A stretch of 12,553 nt of DNA from UBA993 sp964485855 (GCA_964485855.1 CAZAKI010000051.1:1-12553), one strand, 5' to 3'; positions 5,585 through 12,553 are shown, numbered from the stretch's first letter. The notes: generated by a model from the sequence alone, not told the origin. Made by a program: numbers and translations.

Positions 5585-6964
5585 CTAACTTTCTGCGGCT
5601 TTTTCAGCGATCTCTTCACAAATCAATTCATGCTTTTCTCGGGTTAGCGGATAACGCCAGGCGAATAGAACCGCCCCAATTAACAGCAGGGCTGGAATCG
5701 GTCCCATGAAAAGGCGGATTACCTGCACTGCTTCAGGCGGTTGAATCGGCAGAGGGTCGATCGCAGTGGGATTAATATAGCTGGCCAAAGCCAACGCCTG
5801 ACCCATGGCCCAAATGGCTGCACCGGCTGCCAGCTTCTGGAAGAATGAGGCAAAAGCATAGTAGGATCCTTCGCGTCGTTCTCCGGTTGAAAGTTGATCA
5901 TATTCTACAACATCGGGAATCATCGACCAGGGCAAAACATAGGCACAGGCAATACCCGCGCCGGCCAAAGCTGCTAAAATATAGGCCAGTGATACCTGAG
6001 TCGGCTTTAGCCCCGATATAGCCAACAGAACAATCAGCCAGCTTAAGGAGCCGATGATGAAAGCCCGGCTCTTGTCAAGTTTTTTCGCCAGCCAGACCCA
6101 GAGTGGCACGAAAAGCAGCGCTGATCCTTGCGCTACCAAAACAAAATAGCTGGCCTGATCTGGTACCCGCAGATAATAGTTGGCAAAATAGATCAGGGCG
6201 GCAGCAATAACACTGGTAGTTGTCCAGCTCATTGTATAGAGGCCGATTACCCGCCAAAAAGGTTTATTGGATAGGGTCGCCATGATTGACTGCCTGAATG
6301 ACAGGGTTGAAGCAGCTGCTTGCAGCAGAACCCCCCTGGTAAGGCGAAAAACCAGTAACGGCGGTAAAATAACCAAAATACCGATTCCTAGACCGATGAT
6401 CATAAATAGATTGACCGGATCAGGGAAATATTCGCGTAGCAAGGTGATGAAGATGATTGCGCCCAGTGAGCCGCTAATTGAATAAACCATCAGGTAACCG
6501 TTAATTGAAATACGTTCATCGTAGTCACTGGTCAGTTCAGGTACCATGGCGTAATAACCAATCCGAATGAAGGTAAAGGCGCTGTTAAAGAGGATAAAAG
6601 TCAGCGTGTAATATATTGTCAGCCCCAGGGGGGTGAAAGGCGGAACCTGCCACATCAAGGCAAAACCGATTCCCAAAGGCAACGCCCCAAACAACAGAAC
6701 CGTTCGACGCCTGCCCCACCGGGTCTTAATTCGGTCGGAAACTATACCGAACCAGGGATCATTGACAGCATCCCAGAAACGGCCGATGATTACCGCCCAG
6801 GCAGCATAATCAGGCCTTAAACCGGCTACATCAGTCATAAAATAAAGTTGGAAGAACATTAGTATTGCCAGGGGAACACTGATCGAAATATCACCGGCAC
6901 TAAATAACAGTTTCCATCCGGCAGTAAAATGGCCCCTGGCGGCCAATTTTTGTTTCTGGTTCAT
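5585..6964 (-). CDS. GPH-family (MelB-like) MFS cation symporter
   Basis: The 459-residue integral membrane protein has about 12 hydrophobic segments and the signature of the glycoside-pentoside-hexuronide:cation symporter family. At 61-87 the sequence reads GRFWDAVNDP, then WFGIVSDRIK, then TRWGRRR. This matches the conserved helix II/loop 2-3 region of MelB-like carriers, including the cation-site Asp (Asp65) and Asp69-Pro70. Such carriers use Na+ or H+ to import sugars or other small solutes; non-sugar substrates occur in the family. The frame is open upstream to 7087, overlapping the methyltransferase gene, but AAAGGTGG (6972-6979) lies 7 bases before ATG 6964, which fixes the shorter start. 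It sits 52 bases after the MttB-like gene and 21 before the PLP lyase, so its cargo is probably a substrate of one of those enzymes. The substrate cannot be read from the sequence. Confidence 0.88.
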   Translation of the reverse strand: MNQKQKLAARGHFTAGWKLLFSAGDISISVPLAILMFFQLYFMTDVAGLRPDYAAWAVIIGRFWDAVNDPWFGIVSDRIKTRWGRRRTVLLFGALPLGIGFALMWQVPPFTPLGLTIYYTLTFILFNSAFTFIRIGYYAMVPELTSDYDERISINGYLMVYSISGSLGAIIFITLLREYFPDPVNLFMIIGLGIGILVILPPLLVFRLTRGVLLQAAASTLSFRQSIMATLSNKPFWRVIGLYTMSWTTTSVIAAALIYFANYYLRVPDQASYFVLVAQGSALLFVPLWVWLAKKLDKSRAFIIGSLSWLIVLLAISGLKPTQVSLAYILAALAGAGIACAYVLPWSMIPDVVEYDQLSTGERREGSYYAFASFFQKLAAGAAIWAMGQALALASYINPTAIDPLPIQPPEAVQVIRLFMGPIPALLLIGAVLFAWRYPLTREKHELICEEIAEKAAES

Positions 6965-6971
6965 CGGCTGG

Positions 6972-6979
6972 CCACCTTT
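6972..6979 (-). promoter_or_regulatory. Ribosome binding site deciding the symporter start
   Basis: AAAGGTGG on the minus strand lies 7 bases before ATG 6964. The 41 extra codons of the longer open frame are polar, would cover this site and overlap the upstream gene by 71 bases, so the shorter start is preferred. Confidence 0.7.
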
Positions 6980-7016
6980 CTTTAACCATGTATGCTTGTT
7001 TTCCTTTCTACAACCA

Positions 7017-8498
7017 TCAAAGATTACTAAAATCCTGATTTTCTTCCTGTTCGAGTAAGTAAAACTGATCCAGCTCACGGGCGGCAACTATCGCGCGGTA
7101 AGCAGCAAGATCCTTTACGATTACCGGATCCAGATCCCTTGGCTGGTGGTCCTTAAGGATGGCTGATACTTTGGTTCGAGCCTGATCAAGAGCATTCATC
7201 GATCCCTCCTGGGCCCAGGTGGCATGGGGATCACGAACCAATAGATCGGGAATGTAGTGTTCCTGCCTGAAATATTTTAAGGTATGTTCCTCGGCCAGAT
7301 AGTGACCGCTTGATCCCTTTGCTTTAATCAAATCCAGTGCTAAGGTCTCAGCATTGACCTTAATTCCCTCCTTGATTCTCTTTACAGCTCCACACCATTC
7401 GTCATCGAGCATCAGCAAAGGTTCGCTCTCCAGCATGGTGCTGTCAAGGGTGCCGGCACAGGTGATATAGTTCACCCCGGCTAAAGCCGCCTGCACCAGG
7501 GTGGTCGAACGCTCTAACCCCGCCTGGATATCTTCAACTTTTGCTTCCGTTGCTCCGCCGACAGAACGGACCGGCAAACCATAATAACGAGCCAGCTGGG
7601 CTGATGCAGCCGAGATCAGTCCGGTTTCAACCGCTCCAAGCGCCACGGTTCCCAGCTTCATGTTGGCAATGGTCGAAACTGTACCGTAGAGCACCGGTGT
7701 ACCCGGCCTGAAAATCTGGGCCAAGGTAATATGTGCCAAGATCGAGGCATTTTCCTGAACCAACAACCCAGCCAAAGTAACCGGCGCTGTAGCCCCGGCG
7801 ATAGCCTCAGGTGACATGGCCAACGGCTGTCCATAATCGGCACAAATTAATAAACCCTCGAGCTGCTCCTTGCTCATCTGCAAGGGACTGACGACCGAGC
7901 AAATGCTGAAAAACCTGGGGCGGCGACGTAACTCTTCCTTACCGCCGACAGCAATAGCCATCATTTTCATCATGTCAAGAGTGGGAAGGTAACCGTAGCA
8001 ACCCATGCCAAAGGGTTTGCGGCTGTGATGAGCCCAGGCCCAGATTGCCTCTGAATGGATGGTGGTCATTGGTATATCATTCGGCCAGACATCCATCTGT
8101 GTATTGTTAATATATTTGCAGGCATTGACTAACTTGATATGGCGCACCAGATCTTCCAGGGTTGTAGAACGATAGGCGCCGCTCTCAGTGTCAAGAATTG
8201 AGGTCGGAGTACCGAGAGCGGAAAAGTTCAGGTGATCTCCTCCAATCTCCATCCTGAATTCCGGATCATTGCCATAGAGGGTAAAAGAGGAAGGTGCCTG
8301 CTTAAGAGCCCACTGAACAAGCTTTTCCGGAATTAAAACTTTATTTTCACTTTCATTTACCCGGCAGCCGGCCTCCCTAAAAAGCTGGAGAGCCCTGGTA
8401 AACTCTACTTTTAGACCGGTCTCAGCCAATAATTCCATCGAGGCGGAATCAATTTGTTCAATTTCAGAAGCTGAGAGCACTGCAAACCTGCTTTTCAT
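7017..8498 (-). CDS. MttB-superfamily corrinoid-dependent methyltransferase, non-pyrrolysine type
   Basis: The 493-residue protein matches trimethylamine methyltransferase MttB (COG5598) in length and along its whole sequence. Recognisable blocks are an N-terminal IDSASMELLAETGLKVE (16-32), ALGTPTSILDTESG (94-107), the central SPLQMSKEQLEGLL (204-217), PVTLAGLLVQENAS (239-252), and GGATEAKVEDIQAG (314-327) leading into the AALAGVNYI segment (337-345). Archaeal MttB has pyrrolysine encoded by an in-frame amber codon near residue 334. This gene has no in-frame TAG, so it belongs to the large non-Pyl branch. Characterised members demethylate quaternary amines such as glycine betaine, carnitine or proline betaine, passing the methyl group to a corrinoid protein. 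AGGGAGG lies about 6 bases before the ATG. Its substrate is unknown; no MttC-like corrinoid protein is in the window. It is followed by a symporter and a PLP lyase on the same strand. Confidence 0.9.
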   Translation of the reverse strand: MKSRFAVLSASEIEQIDSASMELLAETGLKVEFTRALQLFREAGCRVNESENKVLIPEKLVQWALKQAPSSFTLYGNDPEFRMEIGGDHLNFSALGTPTSILDTESGAYRSTTLEDLVRHIKLVNACKYINNTQMDVWPNDIPMTTIHSEAIWAWAHHSRKPFGMGCYGYLPTLDMMKMMAIAVGGKEELRRRPRFFSICSVVSPLQMSKEQLEGLLICADYGQPLAMSPEAIAGATAPVTLAGLLVQENASILAHITLAQIFRPGTPVLYGTVSTIANMKLGTVALGAVETGLISAASAQLARYYGLPVRSVGGATEAKVEDIQAGLERSTTLVQAALAGVNYITCAGTLDSTMLESEPLLMLDDEWCGAVKRIKEGIKVNAETLALDLIKAKGSSGHYLAEEHTLKYFRQEHYIPDLLVRDPHATWAQEGSMNALDQARTKVSAILKDHQPRDLDPVIVKDLAAYRAIVAARELDQFYLLEQEENQDFSNL

Positions 8499-8561
8499 TA
8501 TTCGCCTCCCTGTGGTTAAGCAGTCATCTGCTCTAATTATTACGTGCCTTCAGTGACAGGT

Positions 8562-8963
8562 CTAAAAGATCGCCCGGCCAGCGAAAAACCCGATTACCGA
8601 AAGAATAGCACAGAGAGATGATCCCCATATCAGATCGGCAATGGTTACTTTTAACGGCCAGTTCTTCAGGGTGGCCAGGTTACTTAAATCATAGGTGGCA
8701 TAACAGATTAGACCAAAAAAAGCGCCGTTTAACAATGCATTAAACCAGCTTTCCTGGCCGAGTGAAGGGCGAACAACAAAATAGATTAATCCGGCAATAA
8801 ACAAAAGGTAGAAGGAAAGAGCTGCCGGCCAGTTAATCTTATCGACCATAATAAAACCGAGCTGTTCACGGTAAAATTTACGGGCGACTATCCCCAACCA
8901 GATCAGATCAATTACAAAAAATGCAGCGAAAACAACCAGGTAGAGTAATAAATATTTAAGCAT
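8562..8963 (-). CDS. DUF2177 family membrane protein
   Basis: A 133-residue, four-helix integral membrane protein that I recognise as the DUF2177 family. Conserved-looking features are FFVIDLIWLGIVARKFYREQ (15-34) in and after the first helix, YDLSNLATLKNWP (91-103) before the last helix, and Asp110 with Trp113-Gly114 (TIADLIWGSS) inside it. Charged residues within or next to helices suggest a functional pocket rather than a passive anchor. The biochemical function is not known. AGGAGG lies 7 bases before the ATG. It starts 21 bases after the DUF1295 gene and was probably made on the same mRNA. The two families are, from memory, often neighbours in gene sets for membrane-lipid modification (with cyclopropane-fatty-acid synthase-like enzymes), but no such enzyme is visible here. 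Confidence 0.85.
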   Translation of the reverse strand: MLKYLLLYLVVFAAFFVIDLIWLGIVARKFYREQLGFIMVDKINWPAALSFYLLFIAGLIYFVVRPSLGQESWFNALLNGAFFGLICYATYDLSNLATLKNWPLKVTIADLIWGSSLCAILSVIGFFAGRAIF

Positions 8964-8984
8964 TAGCTTGCCTCCTGTATTTTC

Positions 8985-9764
8985 TTAAGATTCGCTTTTT
9001 TTAGGAAACCAGGGGAAAAATTTATTAGTTACTTTCGCATAGGCCTGAAATTCTTCGTTATCTTTATACTTTCGCTCTAAAAGGGGCACACCGGATACAT
9101 AAAGCAACAACAGGGTGATAGCTAAGGGACTGATTACCGCCGTCCAGCCTAAAGGAACCGAAAGAGCAATCAGAAAAATACCCCACCACATGGTTGCCTC
9201 GCCAAAGTAGTTGGGATGCCGGGTATATTTCCATAAACCGCTCTTGATTACATGTCCTTTATTGGCTGGATCTTTTTTAAAATCAGCGAGCTGCCTGTCG
9301 CCCACCGCTTCAAAGTAGAACCCAACCAGCCAGATCAGCAACCCCAAATAATCGAGTAGGTTCAATCCCGGCTGTGGATGGGCATTAACAACGATAACCG
9401 GATAACCGATGATTAACATCAGCAAACCCTGCAGCATAAAAATCTGCAAAAATGCACGGGGAACAAGCCATTTTCCCCAATCAGAACGCCACTTGGCATA
9501 ACGGAAATCCTCCGGTTTACCCCAATTACGCCTGATAATATGATAAGTTAGCCGACCGCCCCAAATCAGAATCAGCAGAGTCAATAACAGGCTGCGTTCG
9601 ACATACGCTCCGGTTTTTAGCAGGGTTGCCAGGGCTAAAACCACAAAACCAAACCCCCACCCCATATCAACGATGGAGTTATTGCGAATGATTAGGGCTA
9701 CAATGAAAAATAACATGAAATAAATAAAGATCAGCAGGGAAGAAAAAGAAAGCAGGCTGCTCAA
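8985..9764 (-). CDS. DUF1295 / steroid 5-alpha-reductase-like membrane protein
   Basis: This 259-residue multi-pass membrane protein belongs to DUF1295, part of the larger ICMT/steroid 5-alpha-reductase-like superfamily. The diagnostic C-terminal block GLWKYTRHPNYFGE (176-189) is complete, and in related enzymes the RHPNY region binds SAM or NADPH. An N-terminal SIVDMGWGFGFVVLALA (30-46) and the C-terminal ERKYKDNEEFQAYAKVTNKFFPWFP (230-254) also fit the family. About seven hydrophobic segments are visible. The start is TTG at 9764, supported by GAGGT 6 bases upstream; the first later ATG would delete the first helix. It likely acts on a lipid within the membrane, either reducing or methylating it; the sequence does not choose. 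It lies 119 bases after rsgA, in a gap that holds the 10-base palindrome AGGTTAACCT (9823-9832) but no confident promoter or terminator. Confidence 0.87.
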   Translation of the reverse strand: MSSLLSFSSLLIFIYFMLFFIVALIIRNNSIVDMGWGFGFVVLALATLLKTGAYVERSLLLTLLILIWGGRLTYHIIRRNWGKPEDFRYAKWRSDWGKWLVPRAFLQIFMLQGLLMLIIGYPVIVVNAHPQPGLNLLDYLGLLIWLVGFYFEAVGDRQLADFKKDPANKGHVIKSGLWKYTRHPNYFGEATMWWGIFLIALSVPLGWTAVISPLAITLLLLYVSGVPLLERKYKDNEEFQAYAKVTNKFFPWFPKKSES

Positions 9765-9883
9765 GATTGCACCTCATTTCAGACTCATTTTTTCATCCAT
9801 AGATGTATTCGCTGCACAAAAGAGGTTAACCTGCCTGCTCTTAATGTTTAATGGGGATATTTATCAAAAGAAATTTACACGCT

Positions 9884-10960
9884 TTAGCGGTTTTTATGCT
9901 TGTGCTTGATGTAATTCCTGGCCTGCTTCAAGCTGCCGAAACCGGAAAACATTTCATTGATCTTTTCCCGTTCCAACTGCTTGGCATTAAGCCCTAAATA
10001 TTTGGCTTCTTTAAGCAGCTTCCGGTAATTGGCCAGACGCTTGGAATCAAGAACCCCCTCTTCGACTGCCTGTAAAACCGCACAACCAGGCTCACTTAAG
10101 TGAGCGCAATCTTTAAACTTGCAACGTAAAGCAAGTTCTTCAATATCAGAAAATACTTGGGCCAGGTCGGCGCTTTCGAGGCCAAGCTCGCGCATGCCCG
10201 GAGTGTCGATCACCGCTCCGCCCCCGGGAATCAGGATTAGCTGCCGCCGGGTAGTTGTATGCTTTCCTTTCCCGTCTTTTCTAAGTTCCCTGGTTTTGAT
10301 CTGCTCCGATCCCAACAGGCGGTTAATTAAAGTTGACTTTCCTACCCCTGATGATCCAAGAAAAACATAAGTTTTACCACTCTCCAGGTAATTGACAATT
10401 GGCTTGAACCCATCTTCGGTCAGTCCGGATGTGACCAACACATCAACCCCGGGAGCAGCAGCTTTAACTTCGGCCAACCGGTCAGGTAAGTCCAGACACA
10501 AATCTGCTTTGGTCAGCACTACCACAGGGATTGCACTCCCGGCCCAAACCAGGGAAAGATAACGCTCTAACCGGCGCAAGTTGTAATCACTGTTTAAGGC
10601 CATGCAGATAAAAGCCAGATCAACATTGGCAGCAAGGACCTGGGTCTCATTCTGTGTCCCCGCCGCTTTTCGTTCAAAAAGCCCGCTGCGGCCCATCACC
10701 TGCTGAATGATGGCAACATCGTGGTTATCTCCGACATTGTCCAGGAGTACAAAATCACCGACAGCCGGATAGTCGGAACCATCCAATGCCTGGTGACGAA
10801 ATCTGCCTGAAACCTCTGCCTGCAGATCACGGTCAGCGGTTGCAACACGGTAGCGGTTCTTATCGCAGGCGATAATCCTTCCCGGCATAAAAATGCTGCT
10901 GGCTGCTGCTTCCTGGAGACGTTTTTCCGTAAAGCCAAGATCTTTTAGTCTCTCGTTCAA
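9884..10960 (-). CDS. rsgA: Ribosome small-subunit-dependent GTPase RsgA (circularly permuted GTPase)
   Basis: RsgA assists late 30S subunit maturation and is a GTPase stimulated by the 30S subunit. The order of parts is diagnostic: an OB-fold (about 27-97), then the permuted GTPase with G4 TKAD (150-153), G1 GSSGVGKST (202-210), the HTTTRR switch (234-239) and G3 DTPG (252-255). A C-terminal zinc finger uses Cys280, Cys285, His287 and Cys293. A lysine-rich tail (YIKHKHKNR) follows. I chose TTG 10960 (358 residues) because AGGGGG is 5 bases upstream and the protein then opens with the usual MNERLKDLGF-type N-terminus. The frame continues to a TTG at 11020 with a poor ribosome binding site. 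It does not sit in the usual Firmicute stp-prkC-rsgA-rpe cluster, so it may be a second copy. Its promoter is at 11051-11079. Confidence 0.93.
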   Translation of the reverse strand: MNERLKDLGFTEKRLQEAAASSIFMPGRIIACDKNRYRVATADRDLQAEVSGRFRHQALDGSDYPAVGDFVLLDNVGDNHDVAIIQQVMGRSGLFERKAAGTQNETQVLAANVDLAFICMALNSDYNLRRLERYLSLVWAGSAIPVVVLTKADLCLDLPDRLAEVKAAAPGVDVLVTSGLTEDGFKPIVNYLESGKTYVFLGSSGVGKSTLINRLLGSEQIKTRELRKDGKGKHTTTRRQLILIPGGGAVIDTPGMRELGLESADLAQVFSDIEELALRCKFKDCAHLSEPGCAVLQAVEEGVLDSKRLANYRKLLKEAKYLGLNAKQLEREKINEMFSGFGSLKQARNYIKHKHKNR

Positions 10961-10965
10961 ATAAT

Positions 10966-10971
10966 CCCCCT
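10966..10971 (-). promoter_or_regulatory. Ribosome binding site favouring the shorter RsgA start
   Basis: AGGGGG on the minus strand lies 5 bases before TTG 10960. The alternative TTG at 11020 is preceded only by a weak GGCGGA and a T-run. The choice is moderately supported. Confidence 0.5.
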
Positions 10972-11050
10972 GTTTCCGTTTAGCTTTTCCATCTGGATCA
11001 ATCTGGATGACATCACGCAAAAAAACCGGTCCGCCAGGCTATCCCTGATC

Positions 11051-11079
11051 ATCATAAGTCCTGAACCGCTGATCGTCAA
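11051..11079 (-). promoter_or_regulatory. Sigma-A-type promoter for rsgA
   Basis: On the minus strand TTGACG (11079-11074) and TATGAT (11056-11051) are separated by exactly 17 bases, each one mismatch from consensus. Transcription would start near 11044, giving a leader of about 84 bases to TTG 10960 (or 24 bases to TTG 11020). It faces away from the promoter at 11116-11145. Confidence 0.72.
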
Positions 11080-11115
11080 CCTTGATTTTTAACGGGAGGG
11101 TATTAAGGATTTTAT

Positions 11116-11145
11116 TCGACATTTTCGAGCCTGCTCCGTTATAAT
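11116..11145 (+). promoter_or_regulatory. Sigma-A-type promoter for the B3/B4-AlkD gene pair
   Basis: TCGACA (11116-11121, one mismatch to the -35 consensus) and a perfect TATAAT (11140-11145) are separated by 18 bases. Transcription would start near 11152, only about 20 bases before ATG 11173, leaving just enough room for the CAGGAG ribosome binding site at 11158-11163. Confidence 0.7.
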
Positions 11146-11172
11146 AAATAAAAACTACAGGAGTTGCCATCA

Positions 11173-11877
11173 ATGAATTTTATAGTTGAAAATGCTGTTT
11201 TTGATCTTCTGCCAACAGTCTGTTTCGGTGTTGTGGTCGCACGCAATGTAAACAACGATGACGGCAGCGAACAAATTATTACTATGCTGGATGAAGCCGT
11301 TAAAAAAACCCGCGAAAAATACTCTTCGATTAAACCAAAAGAACACCCGGACCTGCAGCCCTACCGCCGGGCCTTTGAAAAACTAGGCATCAACCCCAAC
11401 CGTTTCCCCTGCTCGGTGGAAGCGCTGAGTAGCCGCATTGCCAAAGGGGGCCGCCTGCCTGATATTAATCCTGCTGTCAATTTGGTCAACGTCTATTCAC
11501 TTCATTACACTTTACCGATGGGTGCCCACGATCTTGACTCATCAGAAAGTGATATCCTGGTTCGCTTCAGCAGAGCTGACGATATATTCATACCTTTCGG
11601 CGGTGGAAAACCTGAGGTGCCTGATCAGGGAGAACTAGTCTACGCTGCAGGGAATATGATAAAAACCCGCAAGTGGATCTGGCGACAAAGTGAAATTGGA
11701 AAGGTGACTGAGGACAGCCGCAATATCTTCTTCCCCATTGACGGTTTTGCCGACTTTAATCGGGATACCGTGCAGAGAGCCTGTGATCTTCTGGCCGAGA
11801 ACCTGAAAAATCGATTGGGCGGAACTGTCACCACGCACTACTTGGACAGCACTAACCGTTCAATCCTGCTATTTTAA
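11173..11877 (+). CDS. Stand-alone B3/B4 (PheT editing-like) domain protein
   Basis: This 234-residue protein corresponds to the B3/B4 domain of the phenylalanyl-tRNA synthetase beta subunit, without any synthetase or B5 domain. The domain core is visible in order: YRRAFEKLGINPNRFPCSVE (64-83), GGRLPDINPAVNLVNVYSL (92-110), PMGAHDLDS (115-123), and FIPFGGGKPEVPDQGELVYA (139-158). The segment TRKWIWRQSEIGKVTEDSRN (165-184) then carries the W-R-q...K-t-t-r-n-like end of the domain, followed by FFPIDGF (186-192). In PheRS this domain hydrolyses Tyr-tRNA(Phe). Free-standing copies are common in bacteria and may edit mischarged tRNA or bind another aminoacyl or nucleotide ligand; this has not been settled to my knowledge. 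The ATG at 11173 is 9 bases after CAGGAG; a TTG at 11164 is in frame but touches that site. The downstream alkylation-repair gene starts 17 bases after its stop. Confidence 0.85.
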   Translation: MNFIVENAVFDLLPTVCFGVVVARNVNNDDGSEQIITMLDEAVKKTREKYSSIKPKEHPDLQPYRRAFEKLGINPNRFPCSVEALSSRIAKGGRLPDINPAVNLVNVYSLHYTLPMGAHDLDSSESDILVRFSRADDIFIPFGGGKPEVPDQGELVYAAGNMIKTRKWIWRQSEIGKVTEDSRNIFFPIDGFADFNRDTVQRACDLLAENLKNRLGGTVTTHYLDSTNRSILLF

Positions 11878-11894
11878 AACAGAAAGGTGAAGCT

Positions 11895-12553
11895 ATGAGC
11901 CTGGCGCAGGAAATAAAAAATGATCTGAGAAAAGTCTCTATTCCCGGTAAAGCAAAAGAGTTGATGCGCTTTTTTAAAACCGGTCCGGGTGACTATGGCG
12001 AAGGTGATATCTTTATCGGCGTCACCGTGCCGGAACAGCGCAAGATTGCCCGTCGATATTACAAAACCATTAGCTTTGAAGAGTTGGAAAAACTGCTGCA
12101 GGATCCCTGTCACGAATGTCGCCTAACCGCCCTCTTGACATTGCGACTGCTTTATGAGAAGGAAAAATCGGCCGACCGGCAAGATGAACTGGTTCAGCTC
12201 TATTTGCGCAATCTTGACTTCGTCAATAACTGGGATCTCGTCGATTCTTCAGCTCCCTATATCCTTGGTCCCCATCTTTATGGTCGAAAGACAGCGCTCT
12301 TGGATGAACTCGTTCAATCTGGAGATCTGTGGCGGCAGAGGGTTGCCGTGCTCGCCACTTACTATTTCATCAGGCAGGGCAGCTTTGATCAAACCCTCCG
12401 GCTGGCCGAACAGCTATTGGAACACCCTCATGACCTGATTCACAAAGCAATCGGCTGGATGTTGCGCGAAGTAGGTAACCGCGATCAAAAAACTGAGCTT
12501 GCATTTCTGAAAAAATATCATCGCAGGATGCCCCGCACCATGCTGCGCTATGC
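11895..12553 (+). CDS. DNA alkylation repair glycosylase of the AlkD family (3' end outside window)
   Basis: The frame starts with ATG 11895, 4 to 6 bases after AAAGGTGA, and stays open to the window edge (219 codons seen). AlkD proteins are about 225-237 residues, so only the last few codons are missing. AlkD is a HEAT-like-repeat glycosylase that excises positively charged alkylated bases such as 3-methyladenine and 7-methylguanine without base flipping. Its catalytic residues are all identifiable: Trp113 and Asp117 in NNWDLVDSSAPYILG, Arg148 in DLWRQRVAVL, and Trp188 in KAIGWMLREVG, matching Bacillus cereus AlkD Trp109, Asp113, Arg148 and Trp187. The protein is alpha-helical throughout and cytoplasmic. 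It is coupled to the B3/B4 gene by a 17-base gap and probably shares the promoter at 11116-11145. No regulatory site for alkylation response is visible. Confidence 0.92.
   Translation, partial: MSLAQEIKNDLRKVSIPGKAKELMRFFKTGPGDYGEGDIFIGVTVPEQRKIARRYYKTISFEELEKLLQDPCHECRLTALLTLRLLYEKEKSADRQDELVQLYLRNLDFVNNWDLVDSSAPYILGPHLYGRKTALLDELVQSGDLWRQRVAVLATYYFIRQGSFDQTLRLAEQLLEHPHDLIHKAIGWMLREVGNRDQKTELAFLKKYHRRMPRTMLRY

Noticed and set aside
6965..7087. N-terminal extension of the symporter overlapping the methyltransferase gene
   Set aside because: Polar sequence not found in the family; a strong ribosome binding site precedes the internal ATG.
7017..8498. Pyrrolysine-type MttB
   Set aside because: The gene is fully open with no in-frame amber codon.
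9765..9883. Promoter or terminator between rsgA and the DUF1295 gene
   Set aside because: TTGATA and several T-rich tracts are present, but no well-spaced -10 or GC-rich stem with a T-run was found.
12154..12438. 94-codon plus-strand open frame at the right end
   Set aside because: Lies inside the AlkD gene in another frame; the AlkD frame has all catalytic residues.

Overview
The window looks like chromosome of an anaerobic Firmicute of the Clostridia (Peptococcaceae/Dethiobacter-like). The basis is mid-range GC, strong AGGAGG-type ribosome binding sites, several TTG/GTG starts, a non-pyrrolysine MttB-superfamily methyltransferase, a long class II aldolase and a second-copy-type RsgA. This placement is inferred from gene content only.

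Layout. At the left edge is the 5' end of a minus-strand lipoprotein gene (1-118). It diverges from a plus-strand class II aldolase (509-1792). The 390-base gap between them holds a compact element of two perfect 31-bp inverted arms (238-384). Each arm is itself a hairpin, as in the REP/BIME elements of RAYT transposases. From about 10960 down to 1801 eight genes lie on the minus strand, in transcription order: rsgA, a DUF1295 membrane protein, a DUF2177 membrane protein, an MttB-family methyltransferase, a GPH-family (MelB-like) symporter, a Cys/Met-metabolism PLP lyase, an NmrA-like NAD(P)-binding protein, alanine dehydrogenase and a small cupin (rsgA plus these eight makes nine). The run ends at a probable terminator hairpin that lies inside the 3' end of the convergent aldolase gene. 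On the right, a plus-strand pair starts at a good sigma-A-type promoter: a stand-alone B3/B4 (PheT editing-like) protein and an AlkD-type DNA glycosylase that runs off the window. The rsgA promoter and this promoter are divergent and about 60 bases apart.

How the genes may work together. The central block (MttB homologue, transporter, PLP lyase, alanine dehydrogenase) resembles a small catabolic module. A methylated amine or sulfur compound could be imported, demethylated to a corrinoid protein, and its remaining backbone cleaved by the PLP enzyme. If the lyase releases pyruvate and ammonia, alanine dehydrogenase next door would interconvert them with alanine. No corrinoid protein, reactivator or partner methyltransferase lies in the window, so this is a hypothesis. 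The most noteworthy items are this module, the REP/BIME element, the DUF1295-DUF2177 pair and the B3/B4-AlkD pair. I see no RNA genes, CRISPR array, transposase gene or phage genes.
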